A stretch of 64,000 nt of DNA from a virus, in the IMG/VR virus record IMGVR_UViG_3300006923_000014, positions 1 to 64,000 of that record. One strand, written 5' to 3'. The notes beneath the pieces are model-generated. The model was not told where the DNA came from, ran no database searches, and saw only the letters and a program-made list of their open reading frames with translations. Position 1 is the first letter of the stretch, and the number at the start of each line of letters is the position of its first letter. Below, piece after piece: positions 28,125 to 37,111 of the stretch. Position numbers and translations under genes: made by a program.

Positions 28125-28524
28125 ATCAGAAGAAACTACTATTCTTTCTTGTAAAGAATTCTTAGAAGATGACATATTTAATGCTATTGGCATTGCCATT
28201 GGATATAGGTTCTTAGTAGAGAGCTGGGCTCCACAAGATCTTGACTTTCGACTTGCTCTTTTCGATGGAGAAAATTCTTTTGGACTTGACCATAGTTTTG
28301 AAATTGCTTTAGAACGAGTAAATTCAACAACATCTAAAACTTTTATCGAAGACCAAACCAAATCTTTAGAATCTAGTTTATCAGAGTTGAAAAATCAAGA
28401 AGAGTTATTGACGAAAATAACCAAACACTTTCAGATTTGTCTTGATATTACTCATAAACTTGAAAAGGTTTTGGAGGAGAATATAAAACTTTCCAAAGCC
28501 CTAGAAACCGCAGCACCCCATTAA
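28117..28524 (+). CDS. Protein with C-terminal coiled coil (135 aa)
   Basis: An N-terminal domain with an FLEDDIFNAIGIAIG hydrophobic stretch, then a heptad-type coiled coil from about residue 75 to 130. Ends shortly before a membrane gene. Not recognised. Confidence 0.65.
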   Translation: MPESEETTILSCKEFLEDDIFNAIGIAIGYRFLVESWAPQDLDFRLALFDGENSFGLDHSFEIALERVNSTTSKTFIEDQTKSLESSLSELKNQEELLTKITKHFQICLDITHKLEKVLEENIKLSKALETAAPH

Positions 28525-28532
28525 AGGACATC

Positions 28533-28781
28533 ATGAAGTTCCTTCTCCTCTATTATATAATTAGCAGAATCTTTGCTGTCTGGGCTATATTTCCAGCATT
28601 AAAACAAGAAATAGAAGAGCTTCTTAATCCTATTGAAGGTCGGCCCCGAATCTATAATATTTTTACTATGTTAATAATTTTATTTATTACATATATTCCA
28701 CCAATATTAGATATTATGGTTCTTATCCTTGGAGGGCTCATCCTTATAGAAAAGGTTAAAAAATGGCAGAAATCAATTTAA
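28533..28781 (+). CDS. Membrane protein (82 aa)
   Basis: Hydrophobic segments at about residues 2-21 and 43-75, the second with a Pro-kinked IPPILDIMVLILGGLIL. Overlaps the next gene by 19 bases. Not recognised. Confidence 0.65.
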   Translation: MKFLLLYYIISRIFAVWAIFPALKQEIEELLNPIEGRPRIYNIFTMLIILFITYIPPILDIMVLILGGLILIEKVKKWQKSI

Positions 28782-29128
28782 ATTCAACACCGCCCTTAAA
28801 AGACTTACTTCCTAAAGATATTGAGCCTCAACCTATCTGTCCAGAAGGTATGCGAAAATTCACTATCTTTCGACGTGGAGATGAGTCTAATGTTTCAGGT
28901 ACTGGAAAAATTATTCAAGGAGTATTGTTTGCCGATGGGAAAGCAGTCATTCAATGGCTTGCAGGACCAGACCCTGGTGACACTCAAGTCAAAAATAGTT
29001 TTGAGAAGTTCTTAGAAACACACATTATTCCCCATCCGGGGAATAGAACTATTCTAACCTGGGAAGATGGTATTCAAATATTCTTTCCGGAGGAAGACAA
29101 CGAAGCCACAGGGTCCACAACATCCTAA
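28763..29128 (+). CDS. Hypothetical protein (121 aa)
   Basis: A soluble, Pro- and acidic-rich protein with beta-rich core (KFTIFRRGDESN) and an acidic tail. Overlaps the next gene by 62 bases, a large overlap in which both frames appear used. Not recognised. Confidence 0.6.
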   Translation: MAEINLNSTPPLKDLLPKDIEPQPICPEGMRKFTIFRRGDESNVSGTGKIIQGVLFADGKAVIQWLAGPDPGDTQVKNSFEKFLETHIIPHPGNRTILTWEDGIQIFFPEEDNEATGSTTS

Positions 29129-29528
29129 GATAATAGGTGAGGGAATTTCTAAAGACCCTTGGCTTTTAAACGGCTATACTCTTAGAAACCTAACACACGA
29201 AGACACTATAGCAAAATATATGAAAGACACTGGGTTAGCATTTTCCATACCCCTTCTAACTAGAAGACCTCGAAATGGAAATCACCAAACTTTTCATAAG
29301 TTTAAAAACAACACCCCTTCTGGTTGGTATCTTTTAATGGAGACTCGGACACTATTCAAAATAACAGATGGTTATCTCTGCAATAAAGGAGATATTGGGA
29401 TTTGGGCAGTTTCTGTATTTGGTCTCAAAACTCATGGACTATATACTTATAAGTCATGGGTCTCTTCGAATGAAATTGAGATTAATTCCTTACTTTATAA
29501 AGATATGATGATTGGTAAAACATTGTGA
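29067..29528 (+). CDS. Divergent FQGPG-family protein, member 18
   Basis: The family's FQGPG block is replaced by NTPSGWYLLM, and the C-terminal YTYKSWVSSNEIEINSLLYKDMMIGK has the turn plus (Y)KDMMIG helix. 153 residues if the ATG at 29067 is right. Assigned by the C-terminus and context. Confidence 0.55.
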   Translation: MVFKYSFRRKTTKPQGPQHPKIIGEGISKDPWLLNGYTLRNLTHEDTIAKYMKDTGLAFSIPLLTRRPRNGNHQTFHKFKNNTPSGWYLLMETRTLFKITDGYLCNKGDIGIWAVSVFGLKTHGLYTYKSWVSSNEIEINSLLYKDMMIGKTL

Positions 29529-29549
29529 TAAAATTCCAAAGGAGGATTG

Positions 29550-30452
29550 ATGCTAAGACTATTATTCTTACTAATGTCATCTTTAGGATGTAACGACACC
29601 ACTTTTACCCATACAGTTATCGAGGAAGTTCCAACTTATATCGAACCACAAGTAGAAGTCTTTAATGCAGGAACTTCCATTACTCGCGCAGACTTTCTTG
29701 TAGTTCTTGATGTTTCTGGCTCAATGTCACAAGTCAACAACCACCTTTCAGAAGGACTTACTCCTTTTGTAGATGCTTTACTAGCCATACAGGATGACCT
29801 TGACTGGCGACTTACTGCAGTAAGTGCTGATTCTGATTACGTCGAAATAGATGATTGGATAGAAGCACACGATGTTGAATTCCCCTCCATGGCCGTGGCA
29901 GACTTGCAGGTTATGGTAGAGAGAGGTGGAGCTGAAGAAGGATTCTTAGCTGGCTACTCTGCTTATCATTTGGACACAGAGTTCTTTAGAGACAATGCGG
30001 ACTTGTTGTTCATCTTTATTTCTGACGAAGACGAGCAATCAAGTATTCCTGTCTCCGATTGGACAGGGTGGCAGGCAACATTGCGTTCTTATCCATATGA
30101 AGTACACAATAGTGCTATCACAACTTTTTATGAAAACTCCTGTGGTTATGGAGTAGGTCAAAAATATATTGATGTATCTTCTGCAACAGTTGAAATTTGC
30201 AGTCCAACTGGTTGGGCTGAAGCCGCCAACCCAGTCTTAGACAGAGTTAATCCTCTTGAAGATGTTTTTTACTTAGATCAAGAACCAGATCCAGATACGA
30301 TTAGAGTATGGGTTAATAATACAGAGTATTCTCAACCTAATTGGCAATATGATATTAATGAATGGAAAGTAGTTCTGTCTTTCACACCACCTTCAGGGAG
30401 TTCTGTTGTCATCTCATACTACCTTGTTCAAGGAGATACTGGAGCTTCTTGA
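29550..30452 (+). CDS. Lipoprotein with von Willebrand factor A domain
   Basis: AAAGGAGG precedes the ATG. A short signal ends in the lipobox MSSLGC (Cys14). A VWA domain begins near residue 48 with the MIDAS motif DVSGSMS (Asp54, Ser56, Ser58); a later IFISDEDEQS provides the acidic metal site. The C-terminal 60 residues form a beta-sandwich-like region. VWA lipoproteins with the phrase ADFLVVLD.SGSM are common in Myxococcota. Probably anchored in the outer membrane for binding; in a phage it may be a host-derived surface protein altering the infected cell. Confidence 0.8.
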   Translation: MLRLLFLLMSSLGCNDTTFTHTVIEEVPTYIEPQVEVFNAGTSITRADFLVVLDVSGSMSQVNNHLSEGLTPFVDALLAIQDDLDWRLTAVSADSDYVEIDDWIEAHDVEFPSMAVADLQVMVERGGAEEGFLAGYSAYHLDTEFFRDNADLLFIFISDEDEQSSIPVSDWTGWQATLRSYPYEVHNSAITTFYENSCGYGVGQKYIDVSSATVEICSPTGWAEAANPVLDRVNPLEDVFYLDQEPDPDTIRVWVNNTEYSQPNWQYDINEWKVVLSFTPPSGSSVVISYYLVQGDTGAS

Positions 30453-30774
30453 AAAAAGCGATAAATATATCCTTATAAGAAAGGTGGCCAGTTACACTAA
30501 GCCACATTATATAAACGTTTATAATAATAAAACAGCAGATACATTTACTCTTCATTCAGATCTAGATGTGGTTTTTTCTAACTTTGGGAAAATTTCTTAT
30601 GAAGACTTCTATTATCAACTTCTTATGGAGGAATCTCCTATAGAGACCCAAAAAGTTGATAAAAAAGATGAAGTTAAATATAAAAGAACTTACTTTATTC
30701 ATGGTGTTCCTTATGAAAAAGAAAAATTCTTAGAAGAACTTGAATATAGAAAAATAATGTTAGGCAAAACATGA
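30406..30774 (+). CDS. FQGPG-family protein, member 19
   Basis: TTG start with GGGAG 5 bases upstream, inside the end of the VWA gene. The N-terminal half lacks FQGPG but keeps HSDLD; YFIHGVPYEKEKF and EYRKIMLGKT are typical. 122 residues, overlapping the next gene by 4 bases. Confidence 0.65.
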   Translation: MSSHTTLFKEILELLEKSDKYILIRKVASYTKPHYINVYNNKTADTFTLHSDLDVVFSNFGKISYEDFYYQLLMEESPIETQKVDKKDEVKYKRTYFIHGVPYEKEKFLEELEYRKIMLGKT

Positions 30775-31391
30775 AAGACTCTCCTATGTCCACATCTACA
30801 GCACCCCTATCTCTTCCTCAACTCAGAACTTTAATGTTTAAAGAAGGACTTAAGGTCTTTGAAACTGGAGCTTACAATCTTAACCTTGTTGGGGTTAGGA
30901 ATATGTCTAAGCTTCATGAGAATAAGTTTAATGACTGGTTCTATTGTTTCTATAAAGATGTTGACGGATATTGGAGTACTCATAGATGGGCATGTACGAC
31001 CGACCCAGGGACTTACTGGCGTCTACACCCAACTAACCCCAAGGGAACAGCCATATTAGCTCCTGGACAGTACAGAGCGGCCTACATGCTAGGCAAACAC
31101 AAGGGCAAGTATGAAGCTCTTGTCCAACAGGGCAAAATGCCAGTAGCTCATTTCAGAGACTCTGATAGAAATGAAGACCTGAACTTTACTGGTGATTTAA
31201 TCACAGACACTTACATAGGTGCTAATATTCACAGAGCTAGTGCGACTACTGTTACAGAAAATGTAAATAAATATTCAGCAGCTTGTCAAGTAATTCAGAA
31301 CCCTCTTCACTTTTATCTTTTAATAGCTCTTGCTAAACTTTCTTCGAGTATTCATGGACCCTATTTTACATATACACTTCTAGAGATATGA
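30771..31391 (+). CDS. Putative cell-wall enzyme (L,D-transpeptidase-like)
   Basis: Residues about 95-180 contain GTAILAPGQYRAAYMLG, VAHFRDSDRNEDLNF, GANIHRAS and KYSAACQVI. The IHRA...(S)A.CQV pattern resembles the His and Ser-(H/A)-Gly/Ala-Cys signature of YkuD-type L,D-transpeptidase folds and of phage proteins found near lysis genes. It could cleave or crosslink peptidoglycan in lysis or entry. No signal peptide. Family identity is uncertain. Confidence 0.5.
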   Translation: MKDSPMSTSTAPLSLPQLRTLMFKEGLKVFETGAYNLNLVGVRNMSKLHENKFNDWFYCFYKDVDGYWSTHRWACTTDPGTYWRLHPTNPKGTAILAPGQYRAAYMLGKHKGKYEALVQQGKMPVAHFRDSDRNEDLNFTGDLITDTYIGANIHRASATTVTENVNKYSAACQVIQNPLHFYLLIALAKLSSSIHGPYFTYTLLEI

Positions 31392-31585
31392 GTATTCACT
31401 ATATTTACAAAATTACAATGGGTCCTTACTTTTATTACGGACGGTCAGGGCAAAAACTAGGTGCGCGTGAACAGGAACATCTCAGAACATTAAAAGCAAA
31501 TCGACATTTTAATCCGAAGGTACAAGCTGTCTTTAACAAACACAACAATTCCTGGAAAATGGAATCTTTCATCTCCCGACAATAG
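31388..31585 (+). CDS. GIY-YIG-like endonuclease domain (short)
   Basis: 65 residues with YIYKI, YYGRSG, a catalytic-type Arg followed by EHLRTLKANRHFNP, which is the core of GIY-YIG nucleases (IYKIT..Y.G.S...R...H...L....H.N). The domain ends before the usual catalytic Glu, so it may be inactive or a remnant of a free-standing homing nuclease. Overlaps the upstream gene by 4 bases. Confidence 0.6.
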   Translation: MSIHYIYKITMGPYFYYGRSGQKLGAREQEHLRTLKANRHFNPKVQAVFNKHNNSWKMESFISRQ

Positions 31586-31594
31586 AGAAACAAT

Positions 31595-32008
31595 ATGTTT
31601 AGTATTTATACAGATGGTTCAACGCGTCCAACCAATCCAGGACAAATGGGCGCTGGCATAGTCATTTATGCATCTAATGTGACCAAACCTATTATGGAAC
31701 TCTCTATTCCTTTAGGACATGGAACAAATAATCAAGCAGAAATGCTAGCTATTTATATAGCCTTAACCCATACCGTAGAGTTACCTTCAATTACTACTAC
31801 TATCTATACAGATTCAAAGTATTGTTGGGGGCTTCTAACCCAGGGGTGGAACGCTAAAACTAATAAAGATTTAGTGGAAAAGACGCGGGCGCTGCTCGCA
31901 ACCAAAACTAATATCTTTATCAAACACATCAGAGGACACCAGGGAATAGAGGGTAATGAAATAGCGGATAAGCTTGCTTATACAGCATGTATTCATGACC
32001 TTTCTTAA
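31595..32008 (+). CDS. rnhA: Ribonuclease HI
   Basis: A complete 137-residue RNase H fold with catalytic residues in place: YTDGS (Asp7), NNQAEM (Glu49), YTDSKY (Asp73) and the HIRGHQG...NEIAD segment (His115, Asp125). It degrades RNA in RNA-DNA hybrids, removing primers during phage replication. Starts 10 bases after the GIY-YIG gene. Confidence 0.9.
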   Translation: MFSIYTDGSTRPTNPGQMGAGIVIYASNVTKPIMELSIPLGHGTNNQAEMLAIYIALTHTVELPSITTTIYTDSKYCWGLLTQGWNAKTNKDLVEKTRALLATKTNIFIKHIRGHQGIEGNEIADKLAYTACIHDLS

Positions 32009-32015
32009 ATCAAAT

Positions 32016-32654
32016 ATGGAACTAATACATAGAAGATACTCTTTTTACTCTTTTGCTAAAACAAATTATCTTCCTACAAGTCTTACTTTTTATACTTCAG
32101 AATTGCCAGATGCTACTGAATACAAATTAATTCTTATAGAGTCAGAGTTTAAGACTAAAACTAAGATAAGGTTCTCTTTCTCTTTAGATAAATGTATTCC
32201 AGATTTCAGTATTGTTAAATCTTTTTTAGGCATTTTCTTTCTCTCACCAAAAGAACGTAAAGTATTTACTCATAAGAAACTAAAAGAATATCAACTCTCT
32301 ATTCCTCAAGATATAAGAATAGAACTTGAAGAAAGTTGGAATCTTATTAAAGATAATGAAACTCACCTTGCCTTTTTTAACGATATTATGAAAATAAAAA
32401 ACAAAGAATGTAATGCAATAATGGTAAGAAATGGACATAGGGAATTCATAGAGTCCAGATCTGGAGTATACAAAAGACTGGCATTAAACGAGCGATCACT
32501 CATACCGTTATCTCTAACAGTTTATCGTTCTATTGATGATATTAAATTTATGAAGTCTCAAGCTGATGAAATTATTTATCAAAGACTTATGCAGGGAAAG
32601 AAATTACCTACACACTATCTTAATTACGAAATAGATCTTGGAGAAGATATATGA
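32016..32654 (+). CDS. Hypothetical protein (212 aa), remote FQGPG relative
   Basis: I start at ATG 32016, just after the RNase H stop. The N-terminal part MELIHRRYSFYSF... is unlike the family, but the C-terminal ADEIIYQRLMQGKK resembles the family's final helix. Roughly twice the usual length. Assignment to the family is weak. Overlaps the redoxin gene by 4 bases. Confidence 0.5.
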   Translation: MELIHRRYSFYSFAKTNYLPTSLTFYTSELPDATEYKLILIESEFKTKTKIRFSFSLDKCIPDFSIVKSFLGIFFLSPKERKVFTHKKLKEYQLSIPQDIRIELEESWNLIKDNETHLAFFNDIMKIKNKECNAIMVRNGHREFIESRSGVYKRLALNERSLIPLSLTVYRSIDDIKFMKSQADEIIYQRLMQGKKLPTHYLNYEIDLGEDI

Positions 32655-33397
32655 TTTTCTTACTAGCAACACTTTTAGCATGTAGCCCCGAATGTCCTAT
32701 TGACGTTACTGTAGAAGAAGCTATCATTAATGTAGAACAGCCTTCTACTGAAACAGACACAGACGAAAGAGAAGTGTCAGATGAGGCAGAAACCATTACT
32801 GATACCGAAGAGCCTCTTGTTGTAGATACAAATAGCGGTGATACCGCTGATGAAACAACAGATTGGACTGAATATATTGCAGCCAAAAGCGTCAAGGACT
32901 GTAATAATTGGCTCAAGAATATGGAAAAGCCAAAGGATCCAAATTTTTCATGCAATATGTGGGGAATGAATCAAGCTGGCGAATACATAGAACTGTATGA
33001 CCTGAAAGGACAAGTTGTTCTCCTTGAATTCAGTACCGTCTGGTGCAGTGTTTGTAATTATATTGCTCCTGGAACACAGGAAGTACATGATTCTTTTCAA
33101 GACTTTGTTTACTTAACAGTTCTTGTTCAAGATGAAAGTCGAAATCATATCGAACCTAGCGATGGAATTGCCTGGGCAAAATATTATAATATTACAACAG
33201 CTCCAGTCTTAGTTACTCCCTATGACTCGGTCATTACCGAAACCCATGATGGTTCCGAACCCACATTGTGGGACGTCAGCGCATGGCCTTCCTTCTATCT
33301 TTTAAATAGAGATGGACAAATTGTCTGGCGTAGTGATGGTTACAATGAAGAAAGAATCTTGACCTATATTGAAAATGAAATAAATGAAACAGATTGA
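32651..33397 (+). CDS. Thioredoxin-like lipoprotein (redoxin domain)
   Basis: A 10-residue signal ends at lipobox LLAC (Cys11). Residues about 25-75 are a disordered Asp/Glu/Thr-rich linker. The rest is a TlpA/ResA-type redoxin domain with active site WCSVC (Cys132, Cys135) and the cis-Pro AWPSFYLL. It should act as a thiol oxidoreductase or carrier anchored in the membrane outside the cytoplasm. This linker-plus-redoxin lipoprotein design is typical of Myxococcota genomes. A second copy is at 54065. Confidence 0.82.
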   Translation: MIFLLATLLACSPECPIDVTVEEAIINVEQPSTETDTDEREVSDEAETITDTEEPLVVDTNSGDTADETTDWTEYIAAKSVKDCNNWLKNMEKPKDPNFSCNMWGMNQAGEYIELYDLKGQVVLLEFSTVWCSVCNYIAPGTQEVHDSFQDFVYLTVLVQDESRNHIEPSDGIAWAKYYNITTAPVLVTPYDSVITETHDGSEPTLWDVSAWPSFYLLNRDGQIVWRSDGYNEERILTYIENEINETD

Positions 33398-33416
33398 ATC
33401 AAAAAATTAAAAGGAG

Positions 33417-33446
33417 GAGCCCCTGGAAAGTTTACTCTGGGGGTTC
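33417..33446 (+). terminator. Terminator-like hairpin
   Basis: GAGCCCC pairs with GGGGTTC (one G-U) and is followed by a T-rich run. It lies after the redoxin gene, but the same bases carry the proposed CTG start of the next gene, so termination and translation may compete. Confidence 0.45.
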
Positions 33447-33839
33447 TTGCTTTTCTTTGCGGCAGTGTCCATCCTTGAGGCGATAGCCTCTTGGACAGAT
33501 AAAAGATCTATTAGAAAAATAGGCACACGCATCCTTATTTGGATAGCAATCACCCCAATCATTACAGAATTACTTGGCATCAGTCTAGGACTATTAGCAG
33601 GTGGCACAGCAACCAAAGCTGGCCTTGAATATGCTATTTCAACAGGACTAATTGCTTCAGTATTTAGATTAATTAATACTAAATTCAAAGTACAAAATAT
33701 GAGCCTAATTGAATGGCTCCACAAAGAAAAACTCTATAAAACTGACTGGCACCACGACGAATCATTGTTACATATTATTTTTAAAACCAGGAATAAAAAT
33801 GAACGAACCGAGACAGGGCTGGATAAAGATTCCATTTAA
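33423..33839 (+). CDS. Membrane protein, probable CTG start
   Basis: AAGGAGG (33411-33417) is the best ribosome-binding site of the area and lies 5 bases before an in-frame CTG; the first TTG (33447) has none. The product has three hydrophobic segments (up to about residue 85) and a charged tail with a TDWHHDESLLH stretch. It overlaps the next gene by 41 bases. Not recognised. Confidence 0.5.
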   Translation: MESLLWGFLLFFAAVSILEAIASWTDKRSIRKIGTRILIWIAITPIITELLGISLGLLAGGTATKAGLEYAISTGLIASVFRLINTKFKVQNMSLIEWLHKEKLYKTDWHHDESLLHIIFKTRNKNERTETGLDKDSI

Positions 33840-34098
33840 TAATGGAGTTGTCATTCTCTGCCAACCACAAGACTATCCTGAAGTTCTTGTTAATACTTTC
33901 CCTGCACTAAATTTTAAACAAGCTCAGATTAACGTTGATACAAAAACTCTTGTTTACTCATCTACTGATGGTGAAGAAGAAGCTCCAATCATTGCATATA
34001 AAGAAGACATCGAAGCAGCACGGAAAGCAGCCATCGACTGGCTTCATGAAATCCTCAAATCAAATCTTCCCACTCCTCCTCCAAACCAGGATAACTAA
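33799..34098 (+). CDS. Hypothetical protein (99 aa)
   Basis: ATG with CCAGGAATAAAA upstream, chosen over the longer open frame. A small alpha/beta protein with a C-terminal helix (IEAARKAAIDWLHEIL) and a Pro-rich tail. Directly abuts the 528-residue gene. Not recognised. Confidence 0.65.
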   Translation: MNEPRQGWIKIPFNNGVVILCQPQDYPEVLVNTFPALNFKQAQINVDTKTLVYSSTDGEEEAPIIAYKEDIEAARKAAIDWLHEILKSNLPTPPPNQDN

Positions 34099-35685
34099 AT
34101 GGATACCCCCACTTCATTCCTCCAGGCCTTCGAAGAAGGTGTTTCTGGTATTGAAGCAAGCGTCACTGATTACAAATTTAGTGACTCTGGCTACCTTCTA
34201 AGCAGCAATGGATATACCCAAGCAAACGATATGAGATACGACAAGAAGGGTCAGCCCCAGCCTTTCGTATTTCATACTGCTGATGGACAAACTCTCACCA
34301 CTCCATATCGTAAGGTATATCAAGGGTGGAAGGAAGCTTATTCATTCCCTCAAGGCGCTGAAGAATCTTACACCAAGGATGAGGGTGGAGAAATGCTCCA
34401 TTCGTCTGCAGCCAATGCAGACCAGCGCTCAACTTTGCGTGAATCTTCTTGGCAAGATTGGTTCGACCTCAATCATATTGTTCAAAAAATTGTTGTGTCT
34501 GCAGCAAGCCATGAACTGTCTTACAAAGACATGTGGTCTTATCTTTTCAAATGGATGAATACCGCCAAAGAACAAGGTAAGCTTGATTTTGAATTCATCT
34601 TGCTTCCAGAAGAAGTTCAAATTATCAAGAATGCTTGGCGTCAAATTGACCGACAAGGTCTTAGTCAATTCCAATCCAATATGGAAAACTATCTCCAGCG
34701 TGTAGATTCTGAAGGCAACTCTATTGATGACTTCAATATGTACTTTACACGACCTGACGTAGGGGACGCAGAACTACTGCGTACTCCCTTCCCTATGGTT
34801 ACTCTGCCTGGTGGGCAGGTGGTTAAAGACGGATGGAATGTAGACGACATTCTGTGGCCAGGAGAGCAAGAACGACTTAGTGCAGAGAGAAAGTTGAACT
34901 ACTCTGCTTATGAACTCTATGGAACCAGTACAGATAATGAGACAAAGAAAACCCAATGGTTCAATAACACTGATAACTTTGATAGAATCAAAAACTCAAA
35001 GGTTATTGCCGAAGAGAAGGTAACAGAGTGGCTTCACTCTATTACTGGTAAGCTAGAAAGCTTGCCCTATCTCTTGGGTGTGTCTTGCTACCTAGATACT
35101 CTTCAGAAAAATGTTGCCATTTATTTCCAAGATGTCTTCCCTGATGTAAGTACTAATGCCGCTGTACTACAGGCACGACTGTATCACGCAGACAATCGAG
35201 TCGTCTTCTTTCTTGAAGAAAAGGGATGGATGAGTATCAAGCACTACCAAGAAGAAGACCGATACACTATGGTTGAACACAAGGGAAGAGTGGGTCTTCC
35301 TATGGTTCGAGCTAACAGTGCGCGCATCACAAAGAGTGCCTGGCTTAAAGCTAAGCTATATCTTACTCAGATTCTTCTCACTCAGCATGAACAGTCAGAA
35401 AAAGAGGCAATCAACCTTACCTTTGCTCACCTAGACAAAGAAGGGAAGCCTATTCGTAACCAAGGACAAACACAAGCCTTTCTACCCACCAGAGAAGGAG
35501 CACGCATTATTAACACTACTCCGCGTTCCTTTATCAAGCGATGGGGAAGAGAAGCCCAACAGGAAGCAGGCGAAACAACTGAAGCGGTAGTCAAGAAACT
35601 AATTTCATTCAAAATCCGTAAGCACGAGCACGATGTAAAGACTGCCTATGCTTACCTTTACAAACAACTTACCAAAGGAAATTAA
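34099..35685 (+). CDS. Large hypothetical protein (528 aa)
   Basis: Begins on the base after the previous stop. No membrane segment or signal peptide. The N-terminal 120 residues are Gly/Ser/Asp-rich, the middle is helical, and the C-terminus (KKLISFKIRKHEHDVK) is basic. Many Trp and Gln; no catalytic motif that I can name. Possibly a structural or packaging protein; the neighbours do not decide. Confidence 0.7.
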   Translation: MDTPTSFLQAFEEGVSGIEASVTDYKFSDSGYLLSSNGYTQANDMRYDKKGQPQPFVFHTADGQTLTTPYRKVYQGWKEAYSFPQGAEESYTKDEGGEMLHSSAANADQRSTLRESSWQDWFDLNHIVQKIVVSAASHELSYKDMWSYLFKWMNTAKEQGKLDFEFILLPEEVQIIKNAWRQIDRQGLSQFQSNMENYLQRVDSEGNSIDDFNMYFTRPDVGDAELLRTPFPMVTLPGGQVVKDGWNVDDILWPGEQERLSAERKLNYSAYELYGTSTDNETKKTQWFNNTDNFDRIKNSKVIAEEKVTEWLHSITGKLESLPYLLGVSCYLDTLQKNVAIYFQDVFPDVSTNAAVLQARLYHADNRVVFFLEEKGWMSIKHYQEEDRYTMVEHKGRVGLPMVRANSARITKSAWLKAKLYLTQILLTQHEQSEKEAINLTFAHLDKEGKPIRNQGQTQAFLPTREGARIINTTPRSFIKRWGREAQQEAGETTEAVVKKLISFKIRKHEHDVKTAYAYLYKQLTKGN

Positions 35686-36165
35686 ATGAGTACAGGGATT
35701 CCTCCTCGTCTCGCAGGAAAGAAGGTTTTAGTCCTTCAAAACAATGTCGTGGTGCCACGACCAAAGTGCAAAGACAAAAATGATAGAGAAAGAGTTCTAA
35801 AAGAAATTGGAGAGAAATCTACAATGGATCTTGGAGCTGCTATCAATCAAGGCAAAATAACTTTAGCAGATGCAAAGAAAATGTTTCCAGCATCTGTATT
35901 GTTCGATCATTCAACACGCAACCCTCAAACAAACTCCTTACGAAGAAATGATGTTCGACTTGTAGAAAAGAAAACCCAAACCTATTGGGGCTTGACTAAT
36001 ACTCGATTCCCACAATGGGTGCCCATTATAGGAAGAGATAGCCAATCAGATTATCTTGTTGTACAGAAAAGAGTTGTCACTATGTTATGTGCTGTCTCTT
36101 CATCTGGAACTCAGGTAATCAATGTCCTTAACACTAAAACAACCACCACGAAGAGACGTACCTAG
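35686..36165 (+). CDS. Hypothetical basic protein (159 aa)
   Basis: Begins directly after the 528-residue gene stop (TAAATG). Residues about 20-60 are strongly basic, with a C-terminal NVLNTKTTTTKRRT tail. Soluble; DNA binding is possible by charge. Not recognised. Confidence 0.65.
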   Translation: MSTGIPPRLAGKKVLVLQNNVVVPRPKCKDKNDRERVLKEIGEKSTMDLGAAINQGKITLADAKKMFPASVLFDHSTRNPQTNSLRRNDVRLVEKKTQTYWGLTNTRFPQWVPIIGRDSQSDYLVVQKRVVTMLCAVSSSGTQVINVLNTKTTTTKRRT

Positions 36166-36183
36166 GAACCCCATTGGAGTAAA

Positions 36184-36258
36184 ATGGGATCACTAGACTT
36201 ACTTCTAATTACAATAACATTAACAGTTATAGGAAAATTAAGTGTCAAGAGAAACTAA
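36184..36258 (+). CDS. Possible 24-aa membrane peptide
   Basis: GGAG precedes this ATG by 6 bases. The 24-residue product is a short hydrophobic helix with a basic end, overlapping the next gene by 17 bases. Confidence 0.4.
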   Translation: MGSLDLLLITITLTVIGKLSVKRN

Positions 36259-36538
36259 TACCAGAGTATCTAGAATTGAACAAGGTAAAAATATTGCCGC
36301 TACGCGCGGACATGCAAAAACCTATGTCAATACTGGATCACTAAAAGAAGTCTTTCAATTCGAACACTCTGAAGAAACAGTCCTCGCAGGCGAAGTCCTA
36401 ATAGGTTATGATTCTTCAGGACAACCAATATGGAAATATGCAGAGCACACCTTCTATTTCAAAGCACCTGAAACCCAGCTAGTAGTTTATGATTCTAACT
36501 ATCTAGATGTTTATCCTGGAGAAGATAATGAAAATTAA
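36242..36538 (+). CDS. Hypothetical protein (98 aa)
   Basis: GTG start with AGGAAAA upstream. A beta-rich protein with an acidic C-terminus (YPGEDNEN). Overlaps the next gene by 11 bases. Not recognised. Confidence 0.65.
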   Translation: MSRETNTRVSRIEQGKNIAATRGHAKTYVNTGSLKEVFQFEHSEETVLAGEVLIGYDSSGQPIWKYAEHTFYFKAPETQLVVYDSNYLDVYPGEDNEN

Positions 36539-36815
36539 TATCATTCCCGCAGAAAAGTTACGGGAGTTTCAAGCTCCCACTGCACAAAAGCTAGCTCAGA
36601 GAGTTCAAAATACTTTTAAGCGCTTACATCTTCATGACGGACAACGGTTTGTTGATGTCCCTCTCTACCTTGAAAATGATACAATGGTAAATGAGGTGAC
36701 TGATGCAATCAAAACAGCCGACGCGGAGTATTCAGTCCAGGTGGTTAACACTGAAGAAGAACAGTACTGCTCTCGTGTACTTCGTATTAGCTGGTATCCA
36801 GAGAACAATGAGTAA
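36528..36815 (+). CDS. Hypothetical protein (95 aa)
   Basis: Start at ATG 36528 rather than 36507. A soluble alpha/beta protein; the C-terminal half has a VNTEEEQYCSRVLRISW strand pair. Overlaps both neighbours. Not recognised. Confidence 0.65.
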   Translation: MKINIIPAEKLREFQAPTAQKLAQRVQNTFKRLHLHDGQRFVDVPLYLENDTMVNEVTDAIKTADAEYSVQVVNTEEEQYCSRVLRISWYPENNE

Positions 36816-37110
36816 GGTATTTAAATTCATTGTTAAGAAAGTATTAAATAAATTGGACGAGAAATATCCCGTCCAGCAACCCTCTCCTCTTCCTCCAAAA
36901 GAAGTAAAAACTAAAACCATAGAGTTTCAAAACAGAGACTTTAAAATGGTAACAAGTTCGAGCGGCAATCCAATCATTAAAGAGATTGAAGTTACAATCA
37001 ACTCTTTTAATGGTAAGAAAGCTCCTTACTTATGTTATAAAGTTTCTAATGGACTCGAAACACAGTGGTGGGCTTACTGTCCTGTGGAGGACACACGCTA
37101 TAAGGGATGA
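36808..37110 (+). CDS. Hypothetical protein (100 aa)
   Basis: ATG 36808 overlaps the previous gene by 8 bases; the longer open frame is a shadow. An N-terminal basic helix (KFIVKKVLNKLDEKY), a Pro-rich linker and a beta domain with Cys and Trp-Trp (TQWWAYC). Not recognised. Confidence 0.6.
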   Translation: MSKVFKFIVKKVLNKLDEKYPVQQPSPLPPKEVKTKTIEFQNRDFKMVTSSSGNPIIKEIEVTINSFNGKKAPYLCYKVSNGLETQWWAYCPVEDTRYKG

Positions 37111-37111
37111 T

